Shown here in pieces: positions 22,185 through 30,988 of a stretch of DNA of 37,037 nt. Origin of the DNA: Prevotella sp. (lineage in GTDB: Bacteria > Bacteroidota > Bacteroidia > Bacteroidales > Bacteroidaceae); the NCBI GenBank assembly GCA_015060485.1, contig SUYI01000037.1:1-37037 (forward strand). Reading direction: 5' to 3'. Every line of letters begins with the position of its first letter. The stretch's first letter is position 1. The notes beneath the pieces are model-generated. The model had not been told where the DNA came from. It searched no databases and saw only the letters and a program-made list of their open reading frames with translations. The translations under genes were made by a program, and so were the position numbers.

Positions 22185-23296
22185 TGATGATGAAACGATT
22201 CTTTTTCCTTTATCTTGTATGTTGCGCTTTTGCCGCAACCATTGGTGCGCAAACGGAAGTCTTACAGACAGCCCGACTGACCAATGACTACTTCATGGCG
22301 AAGTATAGTGACCCCACGATTCCCACCAACGTGAAACGCATCCGTCCCAGTTCGCTATGGACGCGTGCCGTCTATTACGAAGGACTGATGGCTCTCAATG
22401 CCATTGACCCGCAAGAGCGCTACGTGGACTACGCCTTGCGCTGGGCTGACTTCCACCAGTGGACACCTCGCAACGGCACGGGAACGACACACGCTGACGA
22501 CCAGTGCTGCTCGCAGACCTACATCGAACTGAACCTGTTGACTGGAAAAGGCACATTGGAGCCCACCAAGGAGAATCTGCAGAAGCAGATGGCTACAGGT
22601 CGCGCTGACTACTGGACGTGGATTGATGCCATCCAGATGGCCATGCCCGTATTTATAAAGATGTATGCGATTACCAACGACAAGCACTATCTGGACTATG
22701 CCATGAAGAGCTACCGCTGGAGCCGCAACGAGTGTGGCGGCGGATGCCTGAACGTGAAGGAAGGCCTATGGTGGCGCGATGCTGACTATGTAGCACCCTA
22801 TAAGGAAAAAGACGGCAAGAACTGCTATTGGAGCCGCGGCAATGGCTGGGTGTATGCTGCATTGGTACGCTCGATGAGCCTGCTGTCGCCCAAGAGCAAG
22901 GAGTATAAGGAGCTTTGCAAGGACTTCCTGCTGATGAGCAAAGCCCTGCTTGACTGTCAGCACGAGGACGGTTTTTGGCATGTCAGTCTGGTGTCGGACG
23001 TGGACTATCCCAATCCCGAGATGACAGGTACGGCACTCTTCCTCTACGGTATGGCATGGGGCATTCAGAATGGACTATTGAAAGACCAGACCTATCGCCC
23101 AGCCTGTGACAAGGCGTGGAAGGCGCTGAAGTCGTGCATCCACACCGATGGTTTCCTGGGTTGGAACCAGGGCACAGGAAAAGACCCCTCTGCCGGACAG
23201 CCCGTCACCTTCACCAGCGTTCCTGACTTCGAAGACTACGGAACAGGCTGCTATCTGCTTGGCTTAACCGAATACTATAAACTACTGACGAAATGA
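22184..23296 (+). CDS. GH105 unsaturated rhamnogalacturonyl hydrolase
   Basis: The 370-residue secreted (alpha/alpha)6-barrel enzyme removes 4,5-unsaturated galacturonic acid from the non-reducing end of oligosaccharides made by rhamnogalacturonan lyases. Family features are THADDQCCSQTY, WTWIDAIQMAMP with catalytic Asp148, YWSRGNGWVYAALV and DPSAGQPVTFTSVPDFEDYG. The signal peptide is MMMKRFFFLYLVCCAFAATIGAQ; three successive ATGs (22184, 22187, 22190) are possible starts and the first overlaps the GH2 stop. It overlaps the GH106 gene by 4 bp (ATGA). Length is typical. Confidence 0.93.
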   Translation: MMMKRFFFLYLVCCAFAATIGAQTEVLQTARLTNDYFMAKYSDPTIPTNVKRIRPSSLWTRAVYYEGLMALNAIDPQERYVDYALRWADFHQWTPRNGTGTTHADDQCCSQTYIELNLLTGKGTLEPTKENLQKQMATGRADYWTWIDAIQMAMPVFIKMYAITNDKHYLDYAMKSYRWSRNECGGGCLNVKEGLWWRDADYVAPYKEKDGKNCYWSRGNGWVYAALVRSMSLLSPKSKEYKELCKDFLLMSKALLDCQHEDGFWHVSLVSDVDYPNPEMTGTALFLYGMAWGIQNGLLKDQTYRPACDKAWKALKSCIHTDGFLGWNQGTGKDPSAGQPVTFTSVPDFEDYGTGCYLLGLTEYYKLLTK

Positions 23297-25758
23297 AACG
23301 CATCATCATATTATGTTCAGTGTGCTGCTGTCTTACAGCAGCAATAGCACAGTCCTGGCCTACACCACGTCCTGAGGCCAAGGCCGGCACGCGCTGGTGG
23401 TGGCTGGGCTCGGCCGTCGACAAGGAAAACCTGCAATGGAACCTCTCGGAATATGCCCGCGCTGGCATTGGAGCGGTCGAAATCACTCCGCTCTACGGCG
23501 TGCAGGGCAACGATAAGAACAACATCCCCTTCCTTTCGCCCGAATGGATGCAGGCCCTGAAGATGGTTGAGGACATTGCCCGGCCCTTAGGCATCGAAGT
23601 CGACATGAACTGCGGCACGGGATGGCCCTTTGGCGGTCCGCACATATCGCTGGACCAGGCAGCCTGTAAAGCCATCTTCAAGGACTCGCTCGTAGATGGT
23701 TCCCACGTCTACAGTGTAGAGATCGGCCGCACCAAACAGAAGGTGAAACGTGCCGCACCTGGCGGTGAGGGATGGGTGGTCGACCACTTCGACCGCGATG
23801 CCGTCCGCCACTATCTCGAGCGCTTCGAACAGGCCTTCGCCCAGTCGGGCGTCTCCTACCCCCACACCTTCTTCAACGACTCCTACGAGGTGTATAAGGC
23901 CAACTGGACCCCTACCCTCTTCGACGAGTTCCAGAAGCGTCGCGGCTATGACCTGCGCACGAAACTGCCCGAGCTGTTGGGCGTGGTCGACGACGGCAAC
24001 CAGGTGCTGTGCGACTACCGCGAGACGCTCAGCGACCTGTTACTCGAAAACTTCACGCAGCAATGGGTGGCATGGGCCCACAAACACGGCGTCAAGGTGC
24101 GCAACCAGGCACATGGTTCACCAGCCAACCTATTGGATCTCTATGCGGCCGTCGACATCCCTGAGATTGAAGGTTTCGGACTCTCCGATTTTGGAATCAA
24201 GGGACTGCGTACCGATCCCGGCAAGACGAAGAAGAACTTCAGCGACGTGTCGATGCTGAAGTATGCCCCCTCGGCAGCCCATGTCACAGGCAAGCCGCTG
24301 ACCTCCAGCGAGACGTTCACCTGGCTGACAGAGCATTTCCGCACCTCGCTGTCACAGATGAAACCCGACCTCGACCTGATGTTTACCTGCGGCGTCAACC
24401 ACGTCTATTTCCATGGCTCGTGCTATACGCCCAAAAAAGACACATGGCCAGGATGGAAATTCTACGCCAGCGTCGACATGTCGCCCACCAATAGCATCTG
24501 GCGCGACGCACCCTATCTGATGCAGTATATTGAAAGGTGTCAGAGTTTTCTGCAACTGGGACAACCCGACAACGACTTTCTAGTCTATCTGCCCGTACGC
24601 GACATGTGGCACCAACGTGGGCCACGCAACGACGACGCCAAGGAGGCTAGCAAAGACCGCAGAAACGGTGAAGACCTGCTCATGCAGTTCGACATTCATA
24701 CGATGGACGAGAAGGCGCCGCAATTCATCCGCAGCATTCTGACCATCGACAGCCTGGGCTACGACTGCGACTACATCAGCGACCGCCAACTGGCCAAGGT
24801 GCGTGTGGAAAACGGCATGTTGGTAACGGAAGGCAACACACGCTATCGCGCCCTGATCATCCCCAGCGGCACTACCATTGATAGTCGGCTGCAAGCTCTG
24901 TTGGACCCCATTGCGGCGTATGTCATCAAGGGCGAGACACCAGAGGCCATGGCCCGTTTCGCTAAGGCTGAACCCATGAAAACGGAGCTTGGGCTGCGCG
25001 CCATCCGTCGCAAGTCACTGCGAGGATGGCATTATTTCATGGTCAACCTGACCCCACGCGACATAGAGGCCGACGTGCCGCTGGCCGTGCCCTTCGAAGG
25101 TGCCACATGGTTCAATCCCATGAATGGCGACATCGAACCCGCCTGCGTCAGCAACGGGAAGCTGCACATCGTACTGCGTTCTGGCGAGAGCCGCATCCTG
25201 CAAACATCAGCAAAGCCTACTCAGCCCATTCAGCGTGTCACGACTCATTCGCAACAACCACAAGAGTTGCCCATCAGCGGTCCTTGGACACTTTACTTTA
25301 CTGAAGAGGCACCACGCGTAGCAGGTACTTTCACGCTGCTGAAGCCCCAGACGTGGGAAACGCTCAGCGATTCGGCAGCAGTAACCATGGGCACTGGCAT
25401 CTACACCACAACGTTCCGACTGACCAAACAGCAGGCCAAACAAGAGTGGATGATTGATTTGGGCGACGTTCGCGAATCGGCCCGTGTCTATCTGAACGGT
25501 GAATTCTTGGGATGTGCCTGGGCCGTACCTTTTGTGCTCGACTGCCGCGATGCCTTGCGCAAAGGCAAGAACGAGCTACGCATCGAGGTCACCAACCTAC
25601 CCGCAAACCGCATCAGCGACTTGGACCGCAAGGGCTACAAGTGGCGCAAGTTCAACGAGATCAATGTCGTCGACATTAATTACAAGCGCACGACGTATGA
25701 TGGTTGGGAACCCGTCAAGAGCGGACTAAATTCAGAAGTAAAACTGATTGAAAAGTAA
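23293..25758 (+). CDS. GH106 alpha-L-rhamnosidase
   Basis: The 821-residue secreted enzyme has a signal peptide (MKRIIILCSVCCCLTAAIAQ). The family N terminus follows (RPEAKAGTRWWWLGSAVDKE), then a distorted TIM barrel with MNCGTGWPFGGPHI, DSYEVYKANWTP, IPEIEGFGLSDF and SSETFTWL (Glu340 is a candidate catalytic residue). At the C-terminal end is a GH2-like beta-sandwich (about 690-810, with YLNGEFLG and RIEVTNLPANRISDLDR). It releases rhamnose from rhamnogalacturonan oligosaccharides after the GH105 step. Its ATG overlaps the GH105 stop by 4 bp. It is the last gene of the operon; a hairpin follows at 25769-25808. Confidence 0.92.
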   Translation: MKRIIILCSVCCCLTAAIAQSWPTPRPEAKAGTRWWWLGSAVDKENLQWNLSEYARAGIGAVEITPLYGVQGNDKNNIPFLSPEWMQALKMVEDIARPLGIEVDMNCGTGWPFGGPHISLDQAACKAIFKDSLVDGSHVYSVEIGRTKQKVKRAAPGGEGWVVDHFDRDAVRHYLERFEQAFAQSGVSYPHTFFNDSYEVYKANWTPTLFDEFQKRRGYDLRTKLPELLGVVDDGNQVLCDYRETLSDLLLENFTQQWVAWAHKHGVKVRNQAHGSPANLLDLYAAVDIPEIEGFGLSDFGIKGLRTDPGKTKKNFSDVSMLKYAPSAAHVTGKPLTSSETFTWLTEHFRTSLSQMKPDLDLMFTCGVNHVYFHGSCYTPKKDTWPGWKFYASVDMSPTNSIWRDAPYLMQYIERCQSFLQLGQPDNDFLVYLPVRDMWHQRGPRNDDAKEASKDRRNGEDLLMQFDIHTMDEKAPQFIRSILTIDSLGYDCDYISDRQLAKVRVENGMLVTEGNTRYRALIIPSGTTIDSRLQALLDPIAAYVIKGETPEAMARFAKAEPMKTELGLRAIRRKSLRGWHYFMVNLTPRDIEADVPLAVPFEGATWFNPMNGDIEPACVSNGKLHIVLRSGESRILQTSAKPTQPIQRVTTHSQQPQELPISGPWTLYFTEEAPRVAGTFTLLKPQTWETLSDSAAVTMGTGIYTTTFRLTKQQAKQEWMIDLGDVRESARVYLNGEFLGCAWAVPFVLDCRDALRKGKNELRIEVTNLPANRISDLDRKGYKWRKFNEINVVDINYKRTTYDGWEPVKSGLNSEVKLIEK

Positions 25759-25768
25759 AAAGACAAAC

Positions 25769-25808
25769 AACCGACAAAACGGCACATTATTCTGCCTTTT
25801 TGTCGGTT
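25769..25808 (+). terminator. strong hairpin after the GH106 gene
   Basis: AACCGACAAAACGGCA (25769-25784) pairs with TGCCTTTTTGTCGGTT (25793-25808), 15 of 16 bp, with an 8-nt loop. It is 10 nt after the operon's last stop codon and upstream of clpB. Confidence 0.7.
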
Positions 25809-25897
25809 CCCATTGTTCGGCATATTCTTTGTCCAACCTATCATTGCGGGCTGAAGCCCTAGATAAAAAATAAGAAATAAATAATTAAAAAACATAT

Positions 25898-25903
25898 AGG
25901 AGG
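25898..25903 (+). promoter_or_regulatory. full Shine-Dalgarno site of clpB
   Basis: AGGAGG stands 8 nt before the clpB ATG. Such a site is unusual in this window, where almost no gene has one, and suggests high-level heat-shock translation. No clean TAnnTTTG box was found before it. Confidence 0.7.
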
Positions 25904-25911
25904 ACAAAACT

Positions 25912-28455
25912 ATGACATTAGACAAGTTTACTATCAAAGCACAAGAGGCCGTACAGCAGGCAGTGAACACCGCGCAACTGAACGGTCAACAGGTCATTGA
26001 ACCTGTACACATACTGAAAGGTATACTAGAGAAGGCGAAGGACGTGACGAACTTCATCTTCCAGAAGCTCGGCGTTAATGCCCAGCAGATCGACATGCTC
26101 GTTCAGAGCGAATTACAACACCTGCCCCGTGTTCAGGGCGGACAACCGTATCTTTCAAGCGACAGTAACAACGTGTTAGTACGTGCTCAGGACTACGCCC
26201 AAAAGATGGGTGACGAATTCGTTTCATGCGAACCCATATTATGGGCTCTCCTAACCGTCAACTCTACTGCCTCACGTATCATGAAAGATGCAGGCATCAC
26301 CGAGAAGGACCTGCGTGCAGCTATTCAGGAGTTGCGTCAAGGCCAAAAAGTGCAGAGTCAGAGTACTGATGACAATTATCAGTCGCTGGAGAAATATGCC
26401 AAGAACTTGGTCGATATGGCTCGTCAGGGCAAACTCGACCCCGTCATTGGTCGTGACGACGAGATTCGTCGTTTGCTGCAAATTCTGTCGCGCCGCACGA
26501 AGAACAACCCCATTCTGATTGGTGAACCAGGTACGGGTAAGACCGCCATCGTCGAGGGTCTTGCAGGCCGTATCGTTCGTGGCGACGTGCCCGAGAATCT
26601 GAAGGACAAGCAAGTCTATTCGCTCGACATGGGTGCACTGGTCGCCGGTGCCAAGTACAAGGGTGAGTTCGAGGAGCGTCTGAAGTCGGTCATCAACGAG
26701 GTGACGAAAGCCGAGGGCCGCATCATCCTCTTCATCGACGAGATCCACACGCTGGTAGGTGCTGGCGGTGGCGAGGGTGCCATGGATGCCGCCAACATTC
26801 TGAAGCCCGCCCTGGCTCGTGGTGAGTTGCGTGCCATCGGTGCTACCACGCTCAACGAGTATCAGAAGTATTTCGAGAAGGACAAGGCCCTGGAACGCCG
26901 ATTCCAGACGGTTATGGTCGACGAGCCCGACGAACTCTCGGCCATCTCCATCCTGCGTGGATTGAAGGAACGCTACGAGAACCATCATAAGGTACGTATC
27001 CAGGACGACGCCTGTATCGCTGCCGTGCAACTCTCCGAGCGGTATATCAGTGAGCGTTTCCTGCCCGACAAGGCCATCGATCTGATGGATGAGGCAGCCG
27101 CCAAACTCCGCATGGAGCGCGACTCTGTGCCCGAGGAACTCGACGAGATTACCCGCCGTCTGGCCCAACTCGAAATCGAGCGCGAAGCGATTTCTAGAGA
27201 ATCTAGTAGATCTAGTGAGACTAGTCCGACTAGTAAACTAGATCAGCTCGACCGCGACATCGCCGAGCTCCGCGAACAGGAAACCCAGTTCCGTGCTAAG
27301 TGGGAGGGCGAACGCCAGCTGGTGAACCAAATCCAGCAGGACAAGCAGGAGATGGAGAACCTGAAGTACGAAGCCGAGCGCGCTGAGCGTGAGGGCAACT
27401 ATGGCAAGGTGGCCGAAATCCGCTACTCGAAGCTGAAGGCTCTCGAAAATGACATTGCAGCCATCCAACAACAATTGGATGGCACTGTGTCAGGCGGTTT
27501 TGCCGCCGGAAACCGCCTCGTCCGCGAGGAAGTCACCGCTGACGACATCGCTGAAGTCGTTTCCCGTTGGACGGGAATCCCCGTCACACGTATGATGCAG
27601 AGCGAACGCGAAAAGCTGCTCCATCTGGAGGAAGAGCTGCACAAGCGTGTCATTGGTCAGGACGAGGCCATCACAGCAGTCTCCGATGCCGTACGCCGCT
27701 CACGTGCAGGCCTGCAAGACCCCAAGCGTCCTATTGCATCGTTCATCTTCCTCGGCACCACTGGCGTCGGTAAGACGGAACTCGCAAAGACTCTAGCAGA
27801 ATACCTCTTCAACGACGAGACGATGATGACGCGTATCGACATGTCGGAGTATCAGGAGAAGCATACTGTCTCGCGACTCATCGGTGCTCCTCCGGGATAC
27901 GTAGGCTACGACGAGGGTGGCCAGCTCACGGAGGCCGTGCGTCGCAAGCCCTACTCGGTGGTGCTGTTCGACGAGATCGAGAAGGCCCATCCCGATGTGT
28001 TCAACATCCTCTTGCAGGTATTGGACGACGGACGTCTTACAGACAACAAGGGACGAACAGCAAACTTCAAGAACACCATCATCATCATGACCTCCAACGC
28101 CACTCGCGAACAGCTGCGCGAAGCGATGCGTCCTGAGTTTCTGAACCGTATCGACGAGATTATCACCTTCCAGCAACTCACCCAGCAGCAGATTGCCGAC
28201 GTTGTACGCCTGCAGATGAAGAAGGTCACCGACATGCTCGAACCGCAGGGCATCCGTCTCGAATGCACGCCACAGGCCATCGCCTATCTCGCTAAGGAGG
28301 GCTACGATCCCGACTTCGGCGCCCGTCCCGTCAAGCGAGCCATCCAGCAGTTCGTGCTCAACGATCTGTCGCGTAAGATTCTGGCCGACGAGGTGAACCG
28401 CGATAAGCCGATTATCATCGATGAGTTCGGTGACGGTCTGATTTTTAGAAACTAA
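25912..28455 (+). CDS. clpB: ClpB disaggregase (Hsp100)
   Basis: The 847-residue hexameric AAA+ chaperone works with DnaK to dissolve protein aggregates. Clp N domain about 1-145; first AAA with Walker A GEPGTGKT (204-211) and Walker B ILFIDE (about 272-277); coiled-coil M domain about 405-525; second AAA with GTTGVGKT (615-622) and VLFDE (684-688). There are two oddities. In the M domain, residues 428-442 are a Ser/Thr-rich insertion built of 3-residue units and encoded by 9-bp CTAG repeats. In the second AAA, sensor-1 TSN (727-729) is followed by only 10 residues before RPEFLNRID, against about 30 in E. coli ClpB, so about 20 or more residues are missing. Activity may be altered. Confidence 0.93.
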   Translation: MTLDKFTIKAQEAVQQAVNTAQLNGQQVIEPVHILKGILEKAKDVTNFIFQKLGVNAQQIDMLVQSELQHLPRVQGGQPYLSSDSNNVLVRAQDYAQKMGDEFVSCEPILWALLTVNSTASRIMKDAGITEKDLRAAIQELRQGQKVQSQSTDDNYQSLEKYAKNLVDMARQGKLDPVIGRDDEIRRLLQILSRRTKNNPILIGEPGTGKTAIVEGLAGRIVRGDVPENLKDKQVYSLDMGALVAGAKYKGEFEERLKSVINEVTKAEGRIILFIDEIHTLVGAGGGEGAMDAANILKPALARGELRAIGATTLNEYQKYFEKDKALERRFQTVMVDEPDELSAISILRGLKERYENHHKVRIQDDACIAAVQLSERYISERFLPDKAIDLMDEAAAKLRMERDSVPEELDEITRRLAQLEIEREAISRESSRSSETSPTSKLDQLDRDIAELREQETQFRAKWEGERQLVNQIQQDKQEMENLKYEAERAEREGNYGKVAEIRYSKLKALENDIAAIQQQLDGTVSGGFAAGNRLVREEVTADDIAEVVSRWTGIPVTRMMQSEREKLLHLEEELHKRVIGQDEAITAVSDAVRRSRAGLQDPKRPIASFIFLGTTGVGKTELAKTLAEYLFNDETMMTRIDMSEYQEKHTVSRLIGAPPGYVGYDEGGQLTEAVRRKPYSVVLFDEIEKAHPDVFNILLQVLDDGRLTDNKGRTANFKNTIIIMTSNATREQLREAMRPEFLNRIDEIITFQQLTQQQIADVVRLQMKKVTDMLEPQGIRLECTPQAIAYLAKEGYDPDFGARPVKRAIQQFVLNDLSRKILADEVNRDKPIIIDEFGDGLIFRN
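27194..27241. repeat. 9-bp periodic CTAG repeats inside clpB
   Basis: CTAG occurs at 27194, 27203, 27212, 27221, 27230 and 27238: five intervals of 9, 9, 9, 9 and 8 bp. The codons read [15 protein letters not shown], a three-residue (S/T)-S/R-x pattern. CTAG is usually rare in bacterial coding DNA. Confidence 0.85.
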
Positions 28456-28467
28456 TATGGAAATATA

Positions 28468-28938
28468 ATGACAAGAAAAGCAAACAAAAAGGATATTAAG
28501 CGTATTCTTGAGCTGTTGCATCAGGTGAACATGGTGCATCATGTGTTGCGTCCGGACCTGTTCAAGCCCCACACAACCAAATATAACGAGCTGGAACTGG
28601 AATCTATGCTCGACGATAACAGCAAACCCATATTCGTGTATGACGACGGTGGTGTGTTGGGCTATGCATTCTGCCAGGTGTCTGAGGTCAAGAACCACTT
28701 GTTACTGGAAGACATCAAGACGCTGTATATCGATGATATATGTGTTGACGAAAATGCTCGCTGCAAACATGTTGGTAAAGCACTTTATGAATATGTATAC
28801 GACTATGCCCAGTCCATTGGTTGCAACAACATCACCCTGAATGTATGGGAGGGCAACACCCCTGCACTACAGTTCTATAGGAACATGGGGATGCAGGTAC
28901 AGAAAACCACCATGGAGACTATATTGAAAAAGAACTGA
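28468..28938 (+). CDS. GNAT family N-acetyltransferase
   Basis: The 156-residue GNAT-fold enzyme uses acetyl-CoA. Strand 4 with LYIDDICVDENARCKHVGKA (about 90-109) carries the pyrophosphate-binding R-x-x-x-x-G-K/A loop of motif A. NVWEGNTPALQFYRNMGM (about 127-144) is the typical motif B. The substrate is unknown. It begins 12 nt after the clpB stop and may be read through from it. Confidence 0.85.
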   Translation: MTRKANKKDIKRILELLHQVNMVHHVLRPDLFKPHTTKYNELELESMLDDNSKPIFVYDDGGVLGYAFCQVSEVKNHLLLEDIKTLYIDDICVDENARCKHVGKALYEYVYDYAQSIGCNNITLNVWEGNTPALQFYRNMGMQVQKTTMETILKKN

Positions 28939-28988
28939 GTATCGCGAGGGCATACCCGTGATTCACAAACTATTGACATTTGAATGAT

Positions 28989-29459
28989 ATGAAAAAGATT
29001 GCATTATTGATTTGCCTGTTATTTATCATTTCTTGTGGACAAAAGTCAGAAGGAATCAAAGAAGAAACTTTTGCAGAGAACGCAGAGCGGCATTTGCCTA
29101 TGGTGATAGATGTTTTTTATCCCCAGGCTCCAGATTTCAAGCCAGAAATAGCTGAAAGGAATACATTATATACTGATGATTCACTATATATATCATCATT
29201 CGTCATGAAGTATCAGAATGGTTTAGGAGTATATTCAAGGGATACTTTTGAATATATCTTTGGCCTATACAAAGATGCCTCTTATTATTATCTGCTGAGT
29301 TCCAGAAGACGTCTTTATAGTGAATTGATGAGTCTATATAAGGAAACCATGAACCAACCACGATACCAGGATGCAGACAGCATCAAACAATTGAGGATGT
29401 TACATGGTTTGGCTTCTCTTTACTGTTATTCTAATAATGGTGGAAAGTTAAAGGAATAA
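28989..29459 (+). CDS. small lipoprotein of unknown function
   Basis: ATG 28989 gives MKKIALLICLLFIISCGQKS, a lipoprotein signal with Cys16 and Gly-Gln following, then about 140 mature residues rich in Tyr, Ser and Asp (YLLSSRRRLYSELMSLYKET). A TTG at 28980 in the same frame is a less likely start. No family was recognised. Base composition is more AT-rich than its neighbours. It converges tightly on the M6 protease gene (5 bp between stops). Confidence 0.7.
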   Translation: MKKIALLICLLFIISCGQKSEGIKEETFAENAERHLPMVIDVFYPQAPDFKPEIAERNTLYTDDSLYISSFVMKYQNGLGVYSRDTFEYIFGLYKDASYYYLLSSRRRLYSELMSLYKETMNQPRYQDADSIKQLRMLHGLASLYCYSNNGGKLKE

Positions 29460-29464
29460 TCTTG

Positions 29465-30919
29465 TTAGTGCTTCATCACTTTTTTGATTTCTCCGTTGGT
29501 ACACCTTATTATATAGATAGGTCCGAGGTCGTAGAGGACTCTGTAGTGTCGGCTGTCTGTCATTTCCCGGATAGCCGTCGGCTGATTGACCACAAAGCGA
29601 AAGGAGGCCAAGCCGTCATTTACCCTCATGTCGTATAACGACTTGTTCATCAGCATCGTACTGTCAGTATTGAAATTGAAAAGCGTAGCTGCTGGCTTCG
29701 ATGTATTAGTCAGCGAGTCGTTATCCTCATAAGGATAGGCCCAGCCATTCTGATTGCTGAATGCGAGATTATTGTTGGCCGGGATGATACTATAGCGTTT
29801 CTTTGAGTTTGTATTAGGATAATCATTAATCCATACATCTTCGTCATAGTCAATATGGAACACCACAAGGCCACTGGAAGGCAACCCCTGGTCCCAGCCT
29901 GTCTGCTGACGGTTCTCCACAATGTAATATTCGTCAGCGTGTCCGTCGTTACGGATGAGATACGACTGCGAGGTATTCATCGAGGTGACGGTAGTAGTGG
30001 CAGTCAACTCCGTAGGCGTGTCCCACTCCATGAGCCAGCGCTCATGGGCAGAATAGTTAGGCGGGCAGAAGCCATTTCCATTATAATTGCCATAGTCCAT
30101 GAGTTCCCACTTCCTGGGTGTGCCACTACTGGGTCCGTAGAAGTCAGGGAAGCCGAAGCAGTGGGAGTATTCATGACAGATGGTGCCGAAGGAGCCGTAG
30201 ATTTGGTGGTTGGCATACTCCTGCAACGCACAATAGCTGTTGATAAGATATGTCTCGTCTCCGCTACTCACCTGACGAGGCTCACAATAGACACCAGCTT
30301 GGCGGTCCTTCTGATGCCATGTGAGCCAATACTGGTGGGGCCAGATGCTGTTTTTACCGCCCCCGTCGTTCTGTCCATAGCCCGGATAGATGATGATGAT
30401 TTGGTTGACATAGCCATCACCATTCCAGTCATATTGTGACCAGTCGACATTGCGCTTCAGCAACGAGTCAACCACATCGTTGACCAAGTACTGGGAGTTC
30501 TCGTCATCACCATCACTTCCTGTACTGCGATACTTAACAACCGACTCGTTGAGCGAGATGCGTATCAAGTCGAACGATAGGCTGAAAATACCGTTACTTT
30601 GTGCAAGGAAATAGTCATGGATAGACCCGTAAAAGGGAGCCTCGTTGTAATTCGGCTCGTTGAAGATGCGATTCCACGCCGTCACGGGGTCACTGTCAGT
30701 AAACTGCAAGTCGCTAAACGAAACGAGAATGACCAGCTGCCGACGCTCACCATGATAGAAATCACCGCCTATGCGCTGTGATACGTCAGCAGCACGATGA
30801 GTGCGCATGGGAACGGGTCTCTTGCCACGCCTGCATCCGCGCTGCCAGAAGCCGTCTTCTGCCACCAATTGTAAAGGTAAAAGGGTCAAAAGGTAAAAGA
30901 GTAAAACACACTTTACCAT
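29465..30919 (-). CDS. secreted M6-family zinc metalloprotease
   Basis: An approximately 484-residue M6 (immune-inhibitor-A-like) peptidase. The zinc motif is HEYSHCFGFPD (HExxHxxGxxD, first His at 249), with the Met-turn ELMDYGNY about 30 residues on. The C terminus, IYIIRCTNGEIKKVMKH, resembles the last strand of type IX secretion sorting domains, but the strand before it (YRVLYDLGP) looks shortened. The frame is open to 30970, but the first 17 residues are encoded by the simple-repeat spacer. ATG 30919 starts a good signal peptide, MVKCVLLFYLLTLLPLQLVA, whose hydrophobic core is itself encoded by an AAAAGGT-type repeat (30871-30907). It lies downstream of fumarase on the same strand. Confidence 0.85.
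   Translation of the reverse strand: MVKCVLLFYLLTLLPLQLVAEDGFWQRGCRRGKRPVPMRTHRAADVSQRIGGDFYHGERRQLVILVSFSDLQFTDSDPVTAWNRIFNEPNYNEAPFYGSIHDYFLAQSNGIFSLSFDLIRISLNESVVKYRSTGSDGDDENSQYLVNDVVDSLLKRNVDWSQYDWNGDGYVNQIIIIYPGYGQNDGGGKNSIWPHQYWLTWHQKDRQAGVYCEPRQVSSGDETYLINSYCALQEYANHQIYGSFGTICHEYSHCFGFPDFYGPSSGTPRKWELMDYGNYNGNGFCPPNYSAHERWLMEWDTPTELTATTTVTSMNTSQSYLIRNDGHADEYYIVENRQQTGWDQGLPSSGLVVFHIDYDEDVWINDYPNTNSKKRYSIIPANNNLAFSNQNGWAYPYEDNDSLTNTSKPAATLFNFNTDSTMLMNKSLYDMRVNDGLASFRFVVNQPTAIREMTDSRHYRVLYDLGPIYIIRCTNGEIKKVMKH
30871..30907. repeat. simple repeat encoding a signal-peptide core
   Basis: GGTAAAA, GGGTCAAAA, GGTAAAA, GAGTAAAA follow one another on the plus strand. Read on the minus strand they encode VLLFYLLTLLPL, the hydrophobic core of the M6 protease signal peptide. 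Confidence 0.65.
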
Positions 30920-30951
30920 ACATCTCACACTCGTATTATTCACGTATTTCA

Positions 30952-30988
30952 AACTTTTTTTCCTTTTCACCTTTTTACCTTTTTACTT
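30952..30988. repeat. AAAAAGGT-type tract at the fumarase stop
   Basis: On the minus strand the tract runs AAAAGTAAAAAGGTAAAAAG, then GTGAAAAGGAAAAAAAG, beginning with the last Lys codon and stop of the fumarase gene and filling the gap to the M6 gene. It is the same kind of tract as at 7110-7144. Confidence 0.7.

Noticed and set aside
20793..24564. Several 60-100 residue frames opposite or within GH2, GH105 and GH106
   Set aside because: All overlap long genes with intact active sites and lack independent signals.
25816..25832. TATTCTTTG before clpB as a -7 element
   Set aside because: It has three bases rather than two between TA and TTTG, and no TTTG at proper distance; too weak to annotate.
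26272..27168. 298-residue minus-strand frame inside clpB
   Set aside because: Antisense of the first AAA domain; His/Leu/Val-rich with no domain signature.
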